64,000 nucleotides of DNA from Ctena decussata (GCA_963989385.1 OZ022508.1:33688166-33752165); one strand, 5' to 3'. Shown: positions 1 through 11,918, counted from the first letter of the stretch. The notes: generated from the sequence alone by a model not told the origin. Numbers and translations are program-made.

Positions 1-2293
1 AATGAAATTACTGTTAAGGTTACCGACTTAATTATTAAAGCAGCCAAGGAGTCTATCCCAAATAAAACAATAACTATTAGACCAAACGAACCACAATGGA
101 TTAACTCATTCATTAAACGCCAAATAAGACAAAGAAAACGGCTATTCAGAATCGCAAAAAGGGTCAAAAGTGAACATGCCTGGAAAAAAATTAAGTTAAA
201 ACGTAACTCGGTCACGACAATCATTCGACAGGCTAAAAAAGATTACAACGAAAAACTTGCTAATGAACTTAGGCATAGCGAGCATAATTCTAAACTATGG
301 TATAAAGTCTCTGCTGAATTTCTGAAAACTTCGCCTCATTCTAACTCTATTCCATATCTTGAAATTGATAATAACATTGCCGAGACAGATATTGAGAAAG
401 CTGAAACACTGAACCAATATTTTGCGAGTCAATCCACTATTAATGATATTAATTCCCCTTTGCCTGATCTTGACCTTCCAAATTACCCACAGTTAGAAAC
501 AATAAATATTTCTCAAGATGATGTCAAGCACGCTATTAATTTATTAAAACCGTATAAAGCTCCAGGTCCCAATTCTGTAAGTCCAAAACTTATAAAGGAG
601 GCTATCCTGGAAACAAGCAAACGTCACAGCTGTTCATAAGAAAGACGATCGCTGTCTGCCTAATAATTACAGATCAATTTCTCTCTTAAACTGCGAGGGC
701 AAACTAATGGAACGGTGTGTTCACAAGTACGTCTCTGAGTACCTAAAACAATATAGCATAATGACGGAATTTCAGTCTGGTTTTCAATCGGGCGATTCCA
801 CGGTCAACCAGTTAACTTTCTTATACAATGATTTCTCAAAAGCACTGGATGAAAATAAAGAGGTTCGGGTGGTGTTTCTAGACATAAGTAAGGCATTTGA
901 TAGGGTCTGGCATAGGGGATTACTAGCAAAACTTACAGCAATAGGGTTTTCTAAAAACATAACAGATTGGTTTAATAGTTACCTTACAAACAGACAGCAA
1001 AGGGTATGTATAAGGGGTGTATCTTCTTCATGGCAAAAAATCAATGCGGGTGTACCACAGGGCTCAATCTAGGGCCTACTTTGTTCTTAATTTTCATCAA
1101 TGATATAGTCAATCGCCTTAACAGCAACACTAGATTATTTGCAGATGATACAATTCTTTATAAAGTAATAAACCAACCAATCTCAGCGGCCATAGAACTA
1201 AACATTGATCTCGAAAACATAAGTAAATGGGCTTCGGAGTGGCTAGTAAACTTTCAACCTCTAAAGACAAAATCCCTAATCATAAGTAAGAAACGTCACA
1301 AAGCTGACCATCCTGTGTTAATTATGAACCATACCCAGATTGATGAGGTTAGCCAACATAAACACCTAGGCATAGTTCTTTCTGACGATCTTTCCTGGAC
1401 TAGCCATATTGAAACAATTTCTTCAAAGGCCTGGCAAAGAATCGGTTTACTGAGACGGTATAAGTATCTCCTAGATAGGGCTTCTCTACAAAAAATGTAC
1501 ACATCTTTCATTCGCCCATTGTTAGAATACGGGGACATAATATGGGATAATTGTTCAGCTGCAAACAAGCGAGCACTGGAAAATATTCAAGTTGAGGCAC
1601 TAAGAATTACCACTGGGGGTACAAAAGTTTGCAGCATACAAAAACTTTATGATGACTCCAAATGGGAAACTCTCCAAACACGTCGTAATAACCACAAACT
1701 ATGTCAGCTTTATAAAATGATTAATGGCTTGACACCCAGCTACTTGCAACAGCTCCTGCCATCTACAGTTCACCAATCATCCAGATACCCTCTCAGAAAC
1801 TCGAGTGATTTCTCCATTCCAGCATCGCGTACAGCTACCTTTTGTAACTCTTTTTTGCCTGCAACCTTGAGAGCTTGGAATTCACTAAGCCAGGATATTA
1901 GAAATGCACTGTCTCTTGGTAGCTTCAAAAAAAAAACTAAAGCTTCCTATAACCCTACCTCCCAGATATTTCGATACGATCCAGTTATCGCGTGAAGGAC
2001 AAATTCTTCACGCCCGCATTCGTCTAGAGTGTAGCTTACTAAATCACCATTTGTTTAAGAAAAACCTAGTCAGTAGTCCTTTATGTACATGCGGCCTGCC
2101 AGAAACCTCATCCCACTTTCTTTTGTTTTGTACAAACTATAATCTTTTGAGACAACGATATTTGTCCGTATTACCGCATCGTCTTTCACTAGCACTTCTG
2201 CTTAACGGAGATACTAACGAACCAGACGTGGTTAACAATATCATATTTAAACACGTACAATTGTACATACTTATAAATGTATGTATGCTATAA
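1..2293 (+). pseudogene. Broken LINE reverse transcriptase ORF
   Basis: Reverse transcriptase of the LINE, which would copy element RNA at a nicked target. Readable pieces are 1-640, 707-1072, about 1070-1995 and 1904-2293. RT motifs are visible: the D-containing 'FLDISKAFDRVWH' near 880-912, 'GVPQGS' near 1049 and the catalytic FADD near 1137. Compared with the LINE at 17 kb it has lost about 80 bp near 605 (between the KEA and WKQAN segments), a single base near 1066 just after PQGS, and is out of frame again at a run of ten A near 1927. These breaks mean it cannot make enzyme as written. The homopolymer break could be a sequencing error; the 80-bp loss cannot. Confidence 0.88.
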
Positions 2294-2347
2294 ATGTATG
2301 TATATATGTTTAACGCCGAATAAACTTATGTTATGTTATGTTATGTT
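1..2347 (+). mobile_element. CR1/L2-like non-LTR retrotransposon (LINE), 3' part, decayed
   Basis: The 3' portion of an APE-type LINE. The left edge is cut by the window, so the endonuclease domain is not seen. Order: linker region, reverse transcriptase, C-terminal zinc-knuckle-like part, short 3' UTR with AATAAA near 2321, and a terminal (TTATG)n repeat at about 2328-2347, which is the kind of microsatellite tail CR1/L2-type LINEs end with. The protein resembles that of the LINE at 16.2-20.4 kb along its whole length, so both belong to one superfamily but are different families. Confidence 0.9.
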
Positions 2348-2348
2348 A

Positions 2349-2648
2349 CATACTGTCAACAAAACGCTTTGGATGAGTATGTCATCTCAAAAGTGACTGA
2401 TGACTTTTTTGGCTAAATCATACAGACTGTCAGCTCACGATGTAGTCTCAACATCATTCCAGATGATCAGGGGAACCAGCGGGGAGGACGGGGTGGCCCG
2501 AGACCAGTATACTGATTTATGCTAGTTCTGTAAGATAGTTAGACTATCATTTTCTTTTCCTACTCTTCGCAATTTTTGTATATATCTAACCAAAGTAAAC
2601 AGCTGCAGCTTACAAAGTGTTTTCAAAAAAAAAATGTCTTAAGACTAG
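2349..2648. other. Unassigned stretch
   Basis: No convincing ORF, RNA gene or repeat structure seen by eye. Confidence 0.5.
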
Positions 2649-2795
2649 CCCAGCAGGCGCAGGAGGTTGACTGGCAATGAGTCGGCGCTGAGTCAACGTC
2701 TTGACGTCGAATTAGCGCTGCTTCAGTGCTGAGTCAACGTCTTGACGTTGAGTTACCGCTGCTTCAGTGCTGAGTCAACGTTGTGTGCCTGTCGA
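2649..2795. repeat. Short fold-back element with internal 'GAGTCAACGTCTTGACG' repeats
   Basis: Starts CCCAGCAGGC and ends TGTGTGCCTG. The inside holds about three direct copies of a 50-55 bp unit with CTGAGTCAACGTCTTGACG, itself partly palindromic (CAACGTC/GACGTTG). Elements with the same ends and other internal repeats lie near 7050-7100, 12515-12565, 24255-24310, 36655-36755 and 51105-51202. Confidence 0.55.
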
Positions 2796-2819
2796 AGCTC
2801 TTTTCGTCAGCTATACATT

Positions 2820-3345
2820 ACACTCTTTAGTGTTACTTTGGTAGTTCATTTTTAACTTATGTACATTTGTTTGGGTGGTGTCGCCTAAGGAGGAGCCTTG
2901 GGAGGCTTCATCACCGTTGATTCTAGGCTTTACTGGCTACTCTTTGTTACCTGTGACTTTAGTAGGGAAGACCTCGACCGGACTGCGCCGAAGTGCAGTC
3001 TGATCTAGGTCTTCTCTGGGTTTTCTCTGGTCTTGCATGCTCCAAGGCGCCTCTACGGGCGGCACATATATCTCTTCTACTTGCTGCAGCATATACGTAT
3101 GTATAATTATCTATCCATTTTTTGTTTCTTTAGTTTTTCTTTTCTGCTACAAACAACCGGTTGAACACTATTTAATTCGTAAAATTCTAGCCATGTTGTA
3201 AAGATTATTGTACATATATTGTTTGCTTTGGAGGAGATGGACTTTATAAGCTTATAGCTTTCGTTCAGATCCTCAATTTCGACCCGTGCATGTCTTGTAA
3301 CATGCATGTTATTTTCTTGAATAAAATATTGTTTAAACCAAATTG
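2820..3345 (+). repeat. Probable LINE 3' UTR/tail
   Basis: Ends in AATAAAATATTGTTTAAACCAAA. The minus-strand LINE at 16.2 kb ends in a very similar string near 16174-16195 (AATATTGTTTAAACCAAA on its own strand). No ORF remains. Calling it a 3' end of a related LINE is inference from this shared tail. A small hairpin lies at about 2970-3020. Confidence 0.4.
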
Positions 3346-3604
3346 GTTTTTAATGGGACTCTAAGCATAAATGGGCTTTAATGGGCCTCTATGCATAAAT
3401 GGGTTAACGGGACTCTAGTCATAAATGCGTTTTTAATGGAACTCTATGCATAAATGGGTTTTTAATGGGACTCTAGGCATAAATGGGTTTTTAATGGGAC
3501 TCTAGGCATAAATGGGTTTTAATGGGACTCTAGGCATAAATGGGTTTTTAATTACACTCTAGACATGGGTTTTAATGGGACAGTCGGCATAAATGGGTTA
3601 AGGT
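3346..3604. repeat. Minisatellite, about 28-bp unit
   Basis: Some nine imperfect head-to-tail copies of a unit like AATGGGACTCTAGGCATAAATGGGTTTTT. Units differ by single-base changes and by the length of the T run. A lone relative ('GGCATTAATGGGTTAAG') occurs near 4637. Confidence 0.9.
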
Positions 3605-4456
3605 ATTATATTATTATACATACTGTGTTTCAAGCGCCTGAAGACAATACAGCCAGTTTCAGCATACGGGATTCTGAGTCTTTTCTGATCCTCATTTTTA
3701 TTATAGCAACTGAAGAATTGTCCGAGCAAAGTGTCCATTGTGATAACTTTATAAATCTTATACAAATCTTGCCGGTAACTTAAGACAAAATCAGGTATAG
3801 AGTACTTATATTGATACTTAATTGCTATGTCACTGTTTATAGTATACTATTACGGAAATTCAAACAAAAACAAAAAAAAGGGAAAAAAGTAATGACTGAG
3901 TATTTTTTAATTGTGGGGGCAAATAGTAACATAACCGTATCGGGTGACATATACTGAACACATAAAGCAACGCATCACGCATTTTGGACTGCATTAGCTG
4001 TCAAGTTTGAATGACTTTCATCAACACATCTCAACTAACTTCCGCTTGGCACGAAATATAAAACATCAGTCTACGTTCACCAGTACTGGCGTCTTTTTAG
4101 CTTGGATAGGAAAAATAATCAAATAATTTTGCAACTTTGCTATTAAAAGAATCGATAGCAAAAGTGTCAGATATAAGATTTTGTGTTGGGCGGACACATG
4201 GCGCCAAGTGCGTGCAACTATGGTTACGTATCGCTGAGCCACTTGGGGAACGTCGTTAGGAGAATTGAACTGAACTGAAAATTTTTGTGTAAAGTCTATG
4301 GAATGCATCCGCATGATCTGAGAAACAATCGAATGTGATATACCAATTACTTAAACCGACAATATTCACAGTGCATTCGTTTGAAGAAACCAAGCCCTGA
4401 ACATGTATCAGTTCAGCTTAACACACTAATGCACAGCGTCCTATAAACAGGAAAAA
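3605..4456. other. Non-coding stretch with a dispersed 60-bp block
   Basis: No gene recognised. Bases about 4200-4260 resemble about 55995-56060 inside the hAT-like element (shared GCTGAGCC..CTTGGGGAAC.TCGTTAG), so this is probably a repeat remnant. Confidence 0.45.
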
Positions 4457-4524
4457 GGCAAACAGTGCAGACCCAGATCAGACGCCGCAAAACGCGGCGT
4501 CTGATCAGGGTCTGCACTTTTTGC
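4457..4524. repeat. Hairpin mini-element (GCAGACC..GATCAGACGCCGC)
   Basis: A 68-bp near-perfect palindrome: arms of about 30 bp around a loop of a few A. Same layout as hairpins at 15916, 52296 and 58192 (ends GGCAAACAGTG..CACTGTTTGCC). It probably sits at the centre of a larger MITE whose edges I could not define here. Confidence 0.8.
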
Positions 4525-5540
4525 ATAAGACAAATTAGAATTTCTCCTCGAAATAATATTAAAACTGTAAAAAGCTAGACTCCCCTAAACTGACAAATGG
4601 ATGCATCCATTAGCTAAGGACCGAAGATTCCACTGGGCATTAATGGGTTAAGTATTTCAGTAAAAATATGGGTCTAAATGAAACCTCAAAAAGGCCAACA
4701 AGGTGTATGAAAAACATTGCACATTTATATCAGCCAACTGTAAATGAGTCCCTTCTTCAATGAAATATAAATAAAGCGAGGCAGTGAAATGAAAACCTTA
4801 GCCTGTACATTGTAATTTTACCATTATGCAAAGTTTATGAGATCAAAAGTAGGTCAGGTTGATTATCATCTTAAAGTATGAAACAGATTTTCAAAACTTT
4901 TTCTTTTCTGATAAAATCAAGAATAGTTAGCCAATCACGGTCATTTATAATGAGAAAAGTTGCAGCGATTACAGGTAATAGCAACTGAAAGAGCAATGGG
5001 GCATTTAATGAGTTTTCGTTGTAAAATAGTCGTACACCTATTTAAAGATCCCATTGCTCTATCGGTGAGTTAAATTCATGACATATTTTAGCGCTAGGTA
5101 ACACAACAGAATCATTACTGCGAATGACCTCATTTACAAAAAAAAGGCATCATTGATTTTCATATAAAAAGATTTTAAAAAACGATTTCGATCATTTTAT
5201 CTAGCAACTAAAATGTCCGAACTTCAATTTCATAAACTTGACTAAAATGGTAAAAGTACAATGTAAGCAAACATGCATGGAACCACATTCATTATCCCGC
5301 TTCTGTTTGGATATGCTCGACGGGGAACCATATTTGTGGAGTGATTTGTCAATAATAATAATGATAATAATAATAATGATGATAATAATAATAATAATAA
5401 TGAAAAAGTCACTTATTATTCACACTTGTAAATTTCAAGCTACCTGAATTTAATTTGGGTGAATTCCAGGTTCAGAAACTTGAAGGACTGATGTATTTAG
5501 GCTACGATGGCCCATTTGGTCCGATAGGCATTTCCTGTTA
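4525..5540. other. AT-rich stretch with (AAT)n microsatellite
   Basis: No gene seen. A trinucleotide run of AAT/GAT units lies at about 5351-5402. AGAGCAATGGG near 4992 is repeated inverted as CCCATTGCTCT near 5049, a loose stem. Confidence 0.5.
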
Positions 5541-5639
5541 TTTCACACAGGGCCAAATGTGTCATCGTAATTGCGTCTACGTAAGTTTCTGCTTGTTCGT
5601 GAACCTCAGGTATCAATTTTGTAAAACGAAACTAACGTA

Positions 5640-5855
5640 GAGTCGGTCGGGTAACTTCGGACATGGGGGTTAAAGTCTGACATACCATTGCAAACAGTGA
5701 AAATCCTTATGAGACGCCTGAGCCGTCTCATCAGGATTTTCACTGTTTGGCCAGTTATTTTTTGTTTTAGTTCCAAACAACTGACATATAAAGGAAACAA
5801 TGTCACTGTCCGAATTTACCCCTGTCCGAAGTGACCTGACTCTCCCCTAGAACAT
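5640..5855. mobile_element. TTCGGACA MITE with central hairpin, copy 1
   Basis: About 215 bp with inverted ends (GTCGGGTAACTTCGGACA at left, TGTCCGAAGTGACCTGACTC at right) and a central hairpin at about 5692-5752 with GCAAACAGTGAAAATCC arms. No coding capacity. Other copies: 11105-11316 and, reversed, 25198-25388. Confidence 0.82.
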
Positions 5856-6186
5856 GATACTTTTGTTATGAGCTGTGCCATGAGAAAGTTTTCAAATGAC
5901 ATGGGACATGTGCAGAGAAGACTCAGATCAGCCTTCGCATTTGCGCAGTCTGATCAGAGTCTTCCCTGTCTGCATCAAGAATATATATGGGTCCCTGAAA
6001 AACTTTCTGTGTATGTGGGTAGTGTTCGAAGCGTTCGGATTACACTAAGCGCCATTACATGTGCAGCGCTCGCATACGCTATAAGGTCCCTTTTGAAAAC
6101 CTCATATATCGGTTTCAGGAAGTCCTCCCTACCTAAATGTAAAGAAAATTATATGAAAAAATAAAGACGAGAAAGATTATCATTCG

Positions 6187-6375
6187 TTGCAACATGATGA
6201 TGGCTTGGTGGATCACTTACCAGTTTACGTCCTTATCAACTATATTTTAGTCATATCAGGACAATGGAAGGATAATGATATAAGGCTGTGTGAAAGAATT
6301 TCGCTTTCAGGGGAATTCGAACGACCGCTACCAAAGCAGGCCAGCCGTAACCTACTGAGCTACCTGTCAGCATAA
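6187..6375 (-). mobile_element. tRNA-derived SINE, family B
   Basis: On the minus strand the head holds a box-A-like GTAGCTCAGTAGGTTACGG (about 6352-6371) and box-B-like CGTTCGAATTCCC (about 6313-6327); the tail has GACTAAAATATAGTTGATAAGGACG. Related tails at 11690-11836, 30085-30290 and 44915-45020 define the family. It is a retroposon head, not a working tRNA: the arms do not fold into a full cloverleaf. Confidence 0.65.
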
Positions 6376-6449
6376 TGAGGTAACTTCTTAAGCAAATGGG
6401 GTGGCATGGACAAGCTGGGCTCAAATGCGCTTTACGACACCGTTTTATT

Positions 6450-6687
6450 GAGCCGCTACAAGACAAAACGAACAAAGTGGCATGTGCATCCAGCGAATAC
6501 TCAGATCAGCCTGGGCATCCAACTAGTCTGTTCAGAGTCTTAGCTGTGCGCTTAAAGGGTAGCTACGGGTCTTAGCTAGTTACATGTGGACAGCAAAGAC
6601 TCTGATCAGACTCGGCGGATGCCCAGGCTGATCTGAGTCTTCGCTGGTCGAACATGCCCTCTTGATGAACTTGTCGTGTCGCGGCTC
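6450..6687. mobile_element. GCGACACG palindromic MITE, copy 1 (diverged)
   Basis: Ends GAGCCGC..GCGGCTC. The two halves are inverted repeats of each other, and each half itself carries an inner hairpin built from ACTCAGATCAGCCTGGGCAT and GTCTGATCAGAGTC. No ORF. Shared with copy B (11919), so it was there before the duplication. Confidence 0.82.
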
Positions 6688-8014
6688 ATTAGTGTAAACC
6701 AGAAATCTGTCAAAACCCTTAACGATTCCCTAGCAAGATCACTAAAGAACAATGCGTATAAAGTAACATAAGCACCGAAGAAATAAAGTATTACCTCCTG
6801 CATCATAGATTATTAACCAGAGAGGTGTCTCCTCAGGCTTTGGTAATGTATCCATTTTAGTCCAACATCGGTCCAAGAATTGTAACTGAACTTAGCCACT
6901 TTTTTTTATATTTTTTTAAAAGTATCTTTAACTGTTAAATGATAACGTTTAGGGTAGCCCGTATTGTAGTGTGGGTGTTAAAAAAGTGTGAAACAAAACG
7001 CAAGTGCATTAACGCAAACCAGTTTATATGTAGAGTCTAGCGTAATGACGTCGCATCGACGTCAGTACAACGTTATTTCAACGTCATATGCCCGCTGGGA
7101 TGGTGCAAACAGCAAATGCTCTGATTAGAATACGTGGATCAGGCTGGTCTGGGTCTTTGCTGATGGCTTAAAGCCCTAAGCACGTTCAGTCGTGTCTCCG
7201 CGCATCTTCGCTTTTTTCTTTTGGTTGGTCATAAAAAGAAGCTCTCGGATATGTGCAGCTAGAGAAATGTCAGATCAGCTAGCACATCCACTCATTCATT
7301 TCAGACTAAATACGCACATTCTTTCCGCGCGACCAGCCTAAACATTAAACAGGTCATATGGATGCGCAGACTGATCAGACTTTTTTTCTGGTTGCAAATG
7401 TCTTGTCACTTTTTCCAGGAGACGGAAGGCGCTTGGTTCCTGGAAAATGTGCTTGCTGTACGTAAGCGAATGTCTATAGTATCCGCTGCAATCCTTATTC
7501 CACAGAAGTACGAGGCTAAAATAACATCTTAGAAACAGAGTCATCAAGCACTGTAGGCAACGAGCGGCCTCTCTGCGAAGGTGTGCATAATTTTTCTAAA
7601 CTGTTCGCTTGGTAGCTGCAAATGACATAAGGCACTTAGTACCAGTAGCGGCTCTGATTTATATTAAAGTATTGGGTTTGCAGATTGCACAATACGAATG
7701 ATAAATGCAACGCTGATGCATACAAAGGAGTTTGAAATTTAAGCCCTAAGTTTTGTTTAATTTCAACTTACGAAGAAAGTGCTCTTCAAATGACAAGTAG
7801 ATATTGTTCACAGCTCTGATTACAAGCCTGTACCAAATTATCCAGCTGAAATAAAAATGAGTCTCTTAACCGGATAAAAGGAAACTGTATAGATAGTTGC
7901 TGAATTTTAGGGATTCTGACCGGTCCACATTTCGCTAAAATCGACTCTTGCATCACATTGTAAATCTATTCTGTAACAATAACTGCGTATAAGCACTTGG
8001 TCATACTAAATACC

Positions 8015-8720
8015 GCAAGGTAGCACAATGTACCGCAAGGTAGGCACAGGTAGCACAAGGTGGAATAAGTAGGTACAGGGATGATAGAACGTTGTTAAAT
8101 GACTGAATTCACTAAATAATGAGCAAGTATCTTAAATCACCTACTGGTCAGAGCTAACACGGAACGCCATCATGGGGAAACGGAATATACATCGGGAATT
8201 AAGCTGCTGAGAAAACACTAGAGTTTCCGTGCATAAAATGTAAAACCAATTGTAATTGCATATGCTGCTCTTCATGTCATCTTTGATCCGCAATGACTGC
8301 ATTTCAATGACATGCAAAAGTCTTAGATCTACTGTCATGACTGTTACTCTACTGATCGAAAGTATGAATTTCAAAGAAGTCAGCAAAGGTATGCAAATTC
8401 TTATATATCTTCTATTACAGCCTGATATTGTTGCTTCCACGGATGGCAAATATTCAGTGAAAGGTACACAAGCCTATCCAAACCAAAGGCAAGGCAAGCA
8501 TACCAAAGTCGAGAGAACAAATGAAAACGCTAAAATGAAAAAAAATAAAAAAATAAATAAAATAAAATAAAAAATAAAGTAGCGAACTGGTAGACTATTA
8601 TGCATTATTCCCTGTACCATCTTGTGTCTACCGTGTACTACCTTGCTGTACATTGTGCTACCTTGCGGTACCTTGTGCCTACCTTGTGCTACCTTGTGGT
8701 ACCTTGCGGTACTCAGTACG
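8015..8720. repeat. Inverted 10-11 bp minisatellites (TACCGCAAGGTAGCAC)
   Basis: About 8015-8075 has TACCGCAAGGTAGCACAATG units; about 8622-8712 has the same units inverted (GTGCTACCTTGCGGTACC). The repeats could pair across about 540 bp. The copy B equivalents lie at about 13497-13580 and 14690-14795, with unit numbers changed. Confidence 0.75.
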
Positions 8721-9433
8721 ACCGTAAGCATTTGCCACCACAAACAACAATCGTATTCATAAATAAATAAAGCTAATTTAACTGTGGTTGGTTTGACAGT
8801 CAGCATATAGAATGCTTCCACAATGGCCAATATTGCAAGTCCTGAACAATCTGCCTTGGTTTGCATTTGCTGAGCCATCATCTTTCACATACCATTGTTG
8901 GAATATTTCCCTGTTTTCAAGCTAAACATGTGAACAACACAGTATAAATTTTGTCAGCCGAAGATGTCAGATTTTATTTATTTTCTTTACTTGCCCCTCT
9001 CTGATACTTTTGTACCTGACTCAACATCTTCGAAGATGTTGTAGCCAGGAGTATAACACATACTAAAGATTTTAGAGAGAAGTAAAATTTGTAAAAATAT
9101 GAATATAGGGTTAGAAAATGTCTAACATCTTCGACCGAAATCAGTCTAAGTATAAATGTACACTTTCTACAGGGTACGACAGAGCCATAAAATAATGAAG
9201 AGTGCCAGAAAATGGTAGAAAGATATACATGGAAGACGCAGATTTGGTCTGTACTAAGATGACACTGTAAGAAGAGCTTGAAATGCCATTCATGGTGAAA
9301 AACCATCCAAGTTCTTATATTTACTATATTTACCGTACATGTCCCTTCAACTGCTTCAGTCTAACAGACCTGGGACTCTGCAGCCGGTCACGGTCACACC
9401 TGGTTAACTATGTTTTCAAGGATGTTACGAAAC

Positions 9434-9534
9434 GAAAAAGAGATGTTACGTAACGAAAAAGAGTCATAGTTACCAAACGACCTGATGACCAGGTCGTTTG
9501 GTAACTATGACTCTTTTTCGTTTCATAACAGCTC
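9434..9534. repeat. Fold-back with GAGTCATAGTTACCAAACGACC arms, copy A
   Basis: A stem of about 40 bp per side centred near 9486 (ACGACCTG..CAGGTCGT), followed by further direct copies of the right arm up to about 9590 (TTTTTCGTTTCGTAACAGC). The copy B version is at 15503-15602. Confidence 0.85.
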
Positions 9535-9619
9535 GTTTGGTAACTATGACTCTTTTTCGTTTCGTAACAGCTCCTTTCTTTTCGTAACAGCCCTTGTATG
9601 TACATAGTTAACCAAGGGT

Positions 9620-10485
9620 GAGAGTAGAACGAATGAACACTTTCCCAGACTGGTGGCTATTCAGCTACCACAATTGAAAACAACAATAACATATGAGCCG
9701 CGACACGACAAAACCATAATGTGGTTGTGCGCCCAGCGCAGACTCGGATCAGCATGGGCATCCGCCCAATCTGATCAGAGTCTTCACTGTCCGCATGGAG
9801 GTAGCTTAGACCCTTAGCTACCATTTAAGCGCTTAATAAAGATTCTGATCAGACTGGATGGATGCCCAGACTGATCTTAGTCTGCGCTGTCCGCACAACC
9901 ACATCGTTGGTTTTCTCGTGTCGCGGCTCATATGACTGAGCTGAAACAAAGCACTGACATGGACAACAAGAACAAGTAACAGTATGGAACCACAACAGAA
10001 GAACCGCCTTGGAATGGTCAGAAATAAATTACTGGGAGCTTACACTACATGCAGTATTACTGGATTCAAACATTCGCTCTCAGCTTCTGCAATGCAGCTC
10101 GAAACATTTAGTTAGCTGTTCGGTCCGCATGAAGGTTTCCTAAATCATCAATGAGTCATCTCGAGGGGGGAAAAAGCGCGGACAAAATCTATGATGCATC
10201 AAAGATGAGGATTCGACGACAGAAACAACATATTGCGATACCTGGATATCCCTGGAGTGTCAAAAACAGCACCGAAATACAGTGGCAAAAGAAAACCTCA
10301 GGTTGAACCTCGAATGGCCACGCACCAGGCAAGAAAAGCACCAACCCCAACCAGCTAAAATTGATAGCTTTATGTCGGATCCATGACCTCAGACTGTGTT
10401 TACGGTAAGGGGTGCATCTGAGGATAAGGCTGGGATATTTTCTCTCAGTGTACAATCGTATGTTGTGGGTGCCCATTAGAAAGAT
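9620..10485 (-). mobile_element. Penelope-like element, 3' non-coding tail
   Basis: Matches in order and orientation, on the minus strand, the non-coding sequence that follows the reverse transcriptase remnant at 33.7-34.5 kb: 10485-10190 corresponds to about 34500-34740 (AAAGCTAT.TATTTTAG.TGGT), and 10030-9630 to about 34876-35050 (GACCGTTCCAAGGCGG, GGTTGTGGTTC). No RT sequence remains here. Confidence 0.6.
9695..9929. mobile_element. GCGACACG palindromic MITE, copy 2
   Basis: Sits in duplication copy A but is absent at the matching place in copy B (about 15760), so it inserted after the duplication. Flanks read ATAT on both sides, compatible with a very short target duplication. Confidence 0.92.
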
Positions 10486-11006
10486 CTTGCTGTTTTTCCG
10501 GTTTTAGCCGTATAACCTTAGTATTGGCCCACACTTTAAATATTTCATTGGCCAATATACATGCAAATACACCAGGAATTTCGATGTAAGTATAGCCTGC
10601 TTTCACTTTCTCTTTCTACTTTCAGTTTCATTGGACATTTGGCCTATATACCGTGTCGTGATGAATATTTCGGTCCAAATCGCTTTTTGCCAAAGAATAC
10701 ATTCCGCCTGTTAGGGACGAGACATTTATTATCAGGTGTGTGTGTGTGTGTGTGTGGGGGGGGGGTTACATTTAGGGGGGGGGGGGGTCAGAATCTTTTT
10801 GGAGATGTACCGGGGGGTCGGAAATTAATAAGCCGTGGAGCAGGGGGGGTCATATATTTTATTTGGCATATTGGGAGGGGGGGGGGGGCGGGGGGTCAGA
10901 ATTCATCCATCAGTCTTTATTTTTAAAAACTTTCTCAGCCCCCAGACCCCCCTTTACTCCTAAAATTAGACTATTCTGTCTAACTCAAAACTTTAAAGAC
11001 TTAATG
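10486..11006. other. Spacer between duplication copies, with G-rich runs
   Basis: No gene. A (TG)n run at about 10736-10757 leads into repeated G runs up to about 10900 (blocks of 6-13 G), strong G-quadruplex potential on the plus strand; a C-rich answer (CCCCCAGACCCCCC) lies at about 10939-10953. Confidence 0.8.
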
Positions 11007-11104
11007 TTTCACACTGGGCCAAACGTGTCATCGTCATTGCGTCTACGAAAGTTCCTGCTTGTTCGTGAACCTTAGGGTATCAATTTTGTAAAACGAAACT
11101 AGCG

Positions 11105-11316
11105 TAGAGACGGTCGGGTAACTTCGGACATGGGGGTTAAATTCGGACATACCAATGCAAACAGTGAAAATCCAGATGACACAATGAGCCGTCTCATCAG
11201 GATTTTCCCTGTTTGGCCAGTTATTTTTTGTTTTAGTTCCAAACAACTGACATTTGACATAAAGGAAACAATGTCACTGTCCGAATTTACCCGCTGTCCG
11301 AAGTTACCCGACTCTC
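11105..11316. mobile_element. TTCGGACA MITE with central hairpin, copy 2
   Basis: Copy B counterpart of the element at 5640, with the same ends and the same central stem (about 11156-11218). Confidence 0.82.
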
Positions 11317-11689
11317 CCCTAGCACATGATACTTTGGTTATGAGCTGTGCCATGAGAAAGGTTTTCAAATGACATTTTACATGTGCAGAGAAGACTCAGA
11401 TCATCTTTAGCATTTACACAGTCTGATCAGAATCTTCGCTGCCTGCATCAAGAATATATATGGGTCCCTGAAAAACTTTCTGTGTATGTGGGTAATGTTC
11501 GAAGAGTCCGGATTACACCAAGCGCTGTTACATGTGCAGCGCTCGTATACGCTATATAAGGTCCCTTTTGAAAACCTCATATATCGATTTCAGGAAGTCC
11601 TCCCTACCTTTTGTTAATATGATAAATGTTAAGTAAAAAAATGGAAAAAAACAAAGTAAAGACAAGAAAGATTATCATTCGTTGCAACA

Positions 11690-11836
11690 TGATGATGGCT
11701 TGGTGGATCACTTACCAGTTTACGTCCTTGTCAACTGTATCTTAGTCATATCAGCTGTGTGAAAGAATTTCGCTTTCAGCGGAATTCGAACGACCGCTAC
11801 CAAAGCAGGCCAGCCCTAACCTACTGAGCAACCTGT
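11690..11836 (-). mobile_element. tRNA-derived SINE, family B (copy B counterpart)
   Basis: Duplicate of the SINE at 6187, lacking about 25 bp in the middle (the stretch with GGACAATGGAAGGATAATG). Confidence 0.6.
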
Positions 11837-11918
11837 CAGCATAATGAGGTAACTTCTTAAGCAAATGGGTTGGCATGGACAAGCTGAGCTCAAATGCGCT
11901 CTACGACACCGTTTTATT

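Larger units (their letters stand above)
5541..10485. repeat. Tandem segmental duplication, copy A
   Basis: Aligns in order and orientation with 11007-16165 (copy B), beginning at TTTCACACwGGGCCAAA in both. Shared landmarks: the TTCGGACA MITE, a minus-strand SINE, the palindromic GCGACACG MITE, CGTCGCATCGACGTC block, inverted minisatellite, foldback at 9.4 kb and the Penelope-like tail. Divergence looks like a few percent. Copy A has a private MITE (9695-9929); copy B has a private 569-bp stretch (13662-14230) and later insertions. Confidence 0.9.

Noticed and set aside
3346..3604. CRISPR-like array
   Set aside because: Units are contiguous and imperfect with no unique spacers, and the DNA is eukaryotic: a minisatellite.
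8141..8570. Facing ORFs of about 100 residues present in both duplication copies
   Set aside because: Reading frames differ between copies at indels, and the ends run into A-rich or minisatellite DNA; no sign of coding constraint.
10585..10632. Intron-like GTAAGT..TTTCAG near 10588-10625
   Set aside because: Far below a usual intron length and without supporting exons.
10561..10926. 121-residue ORF with Gly runs
   Set aside because: Gly arises from G runs; no recognisable domain.
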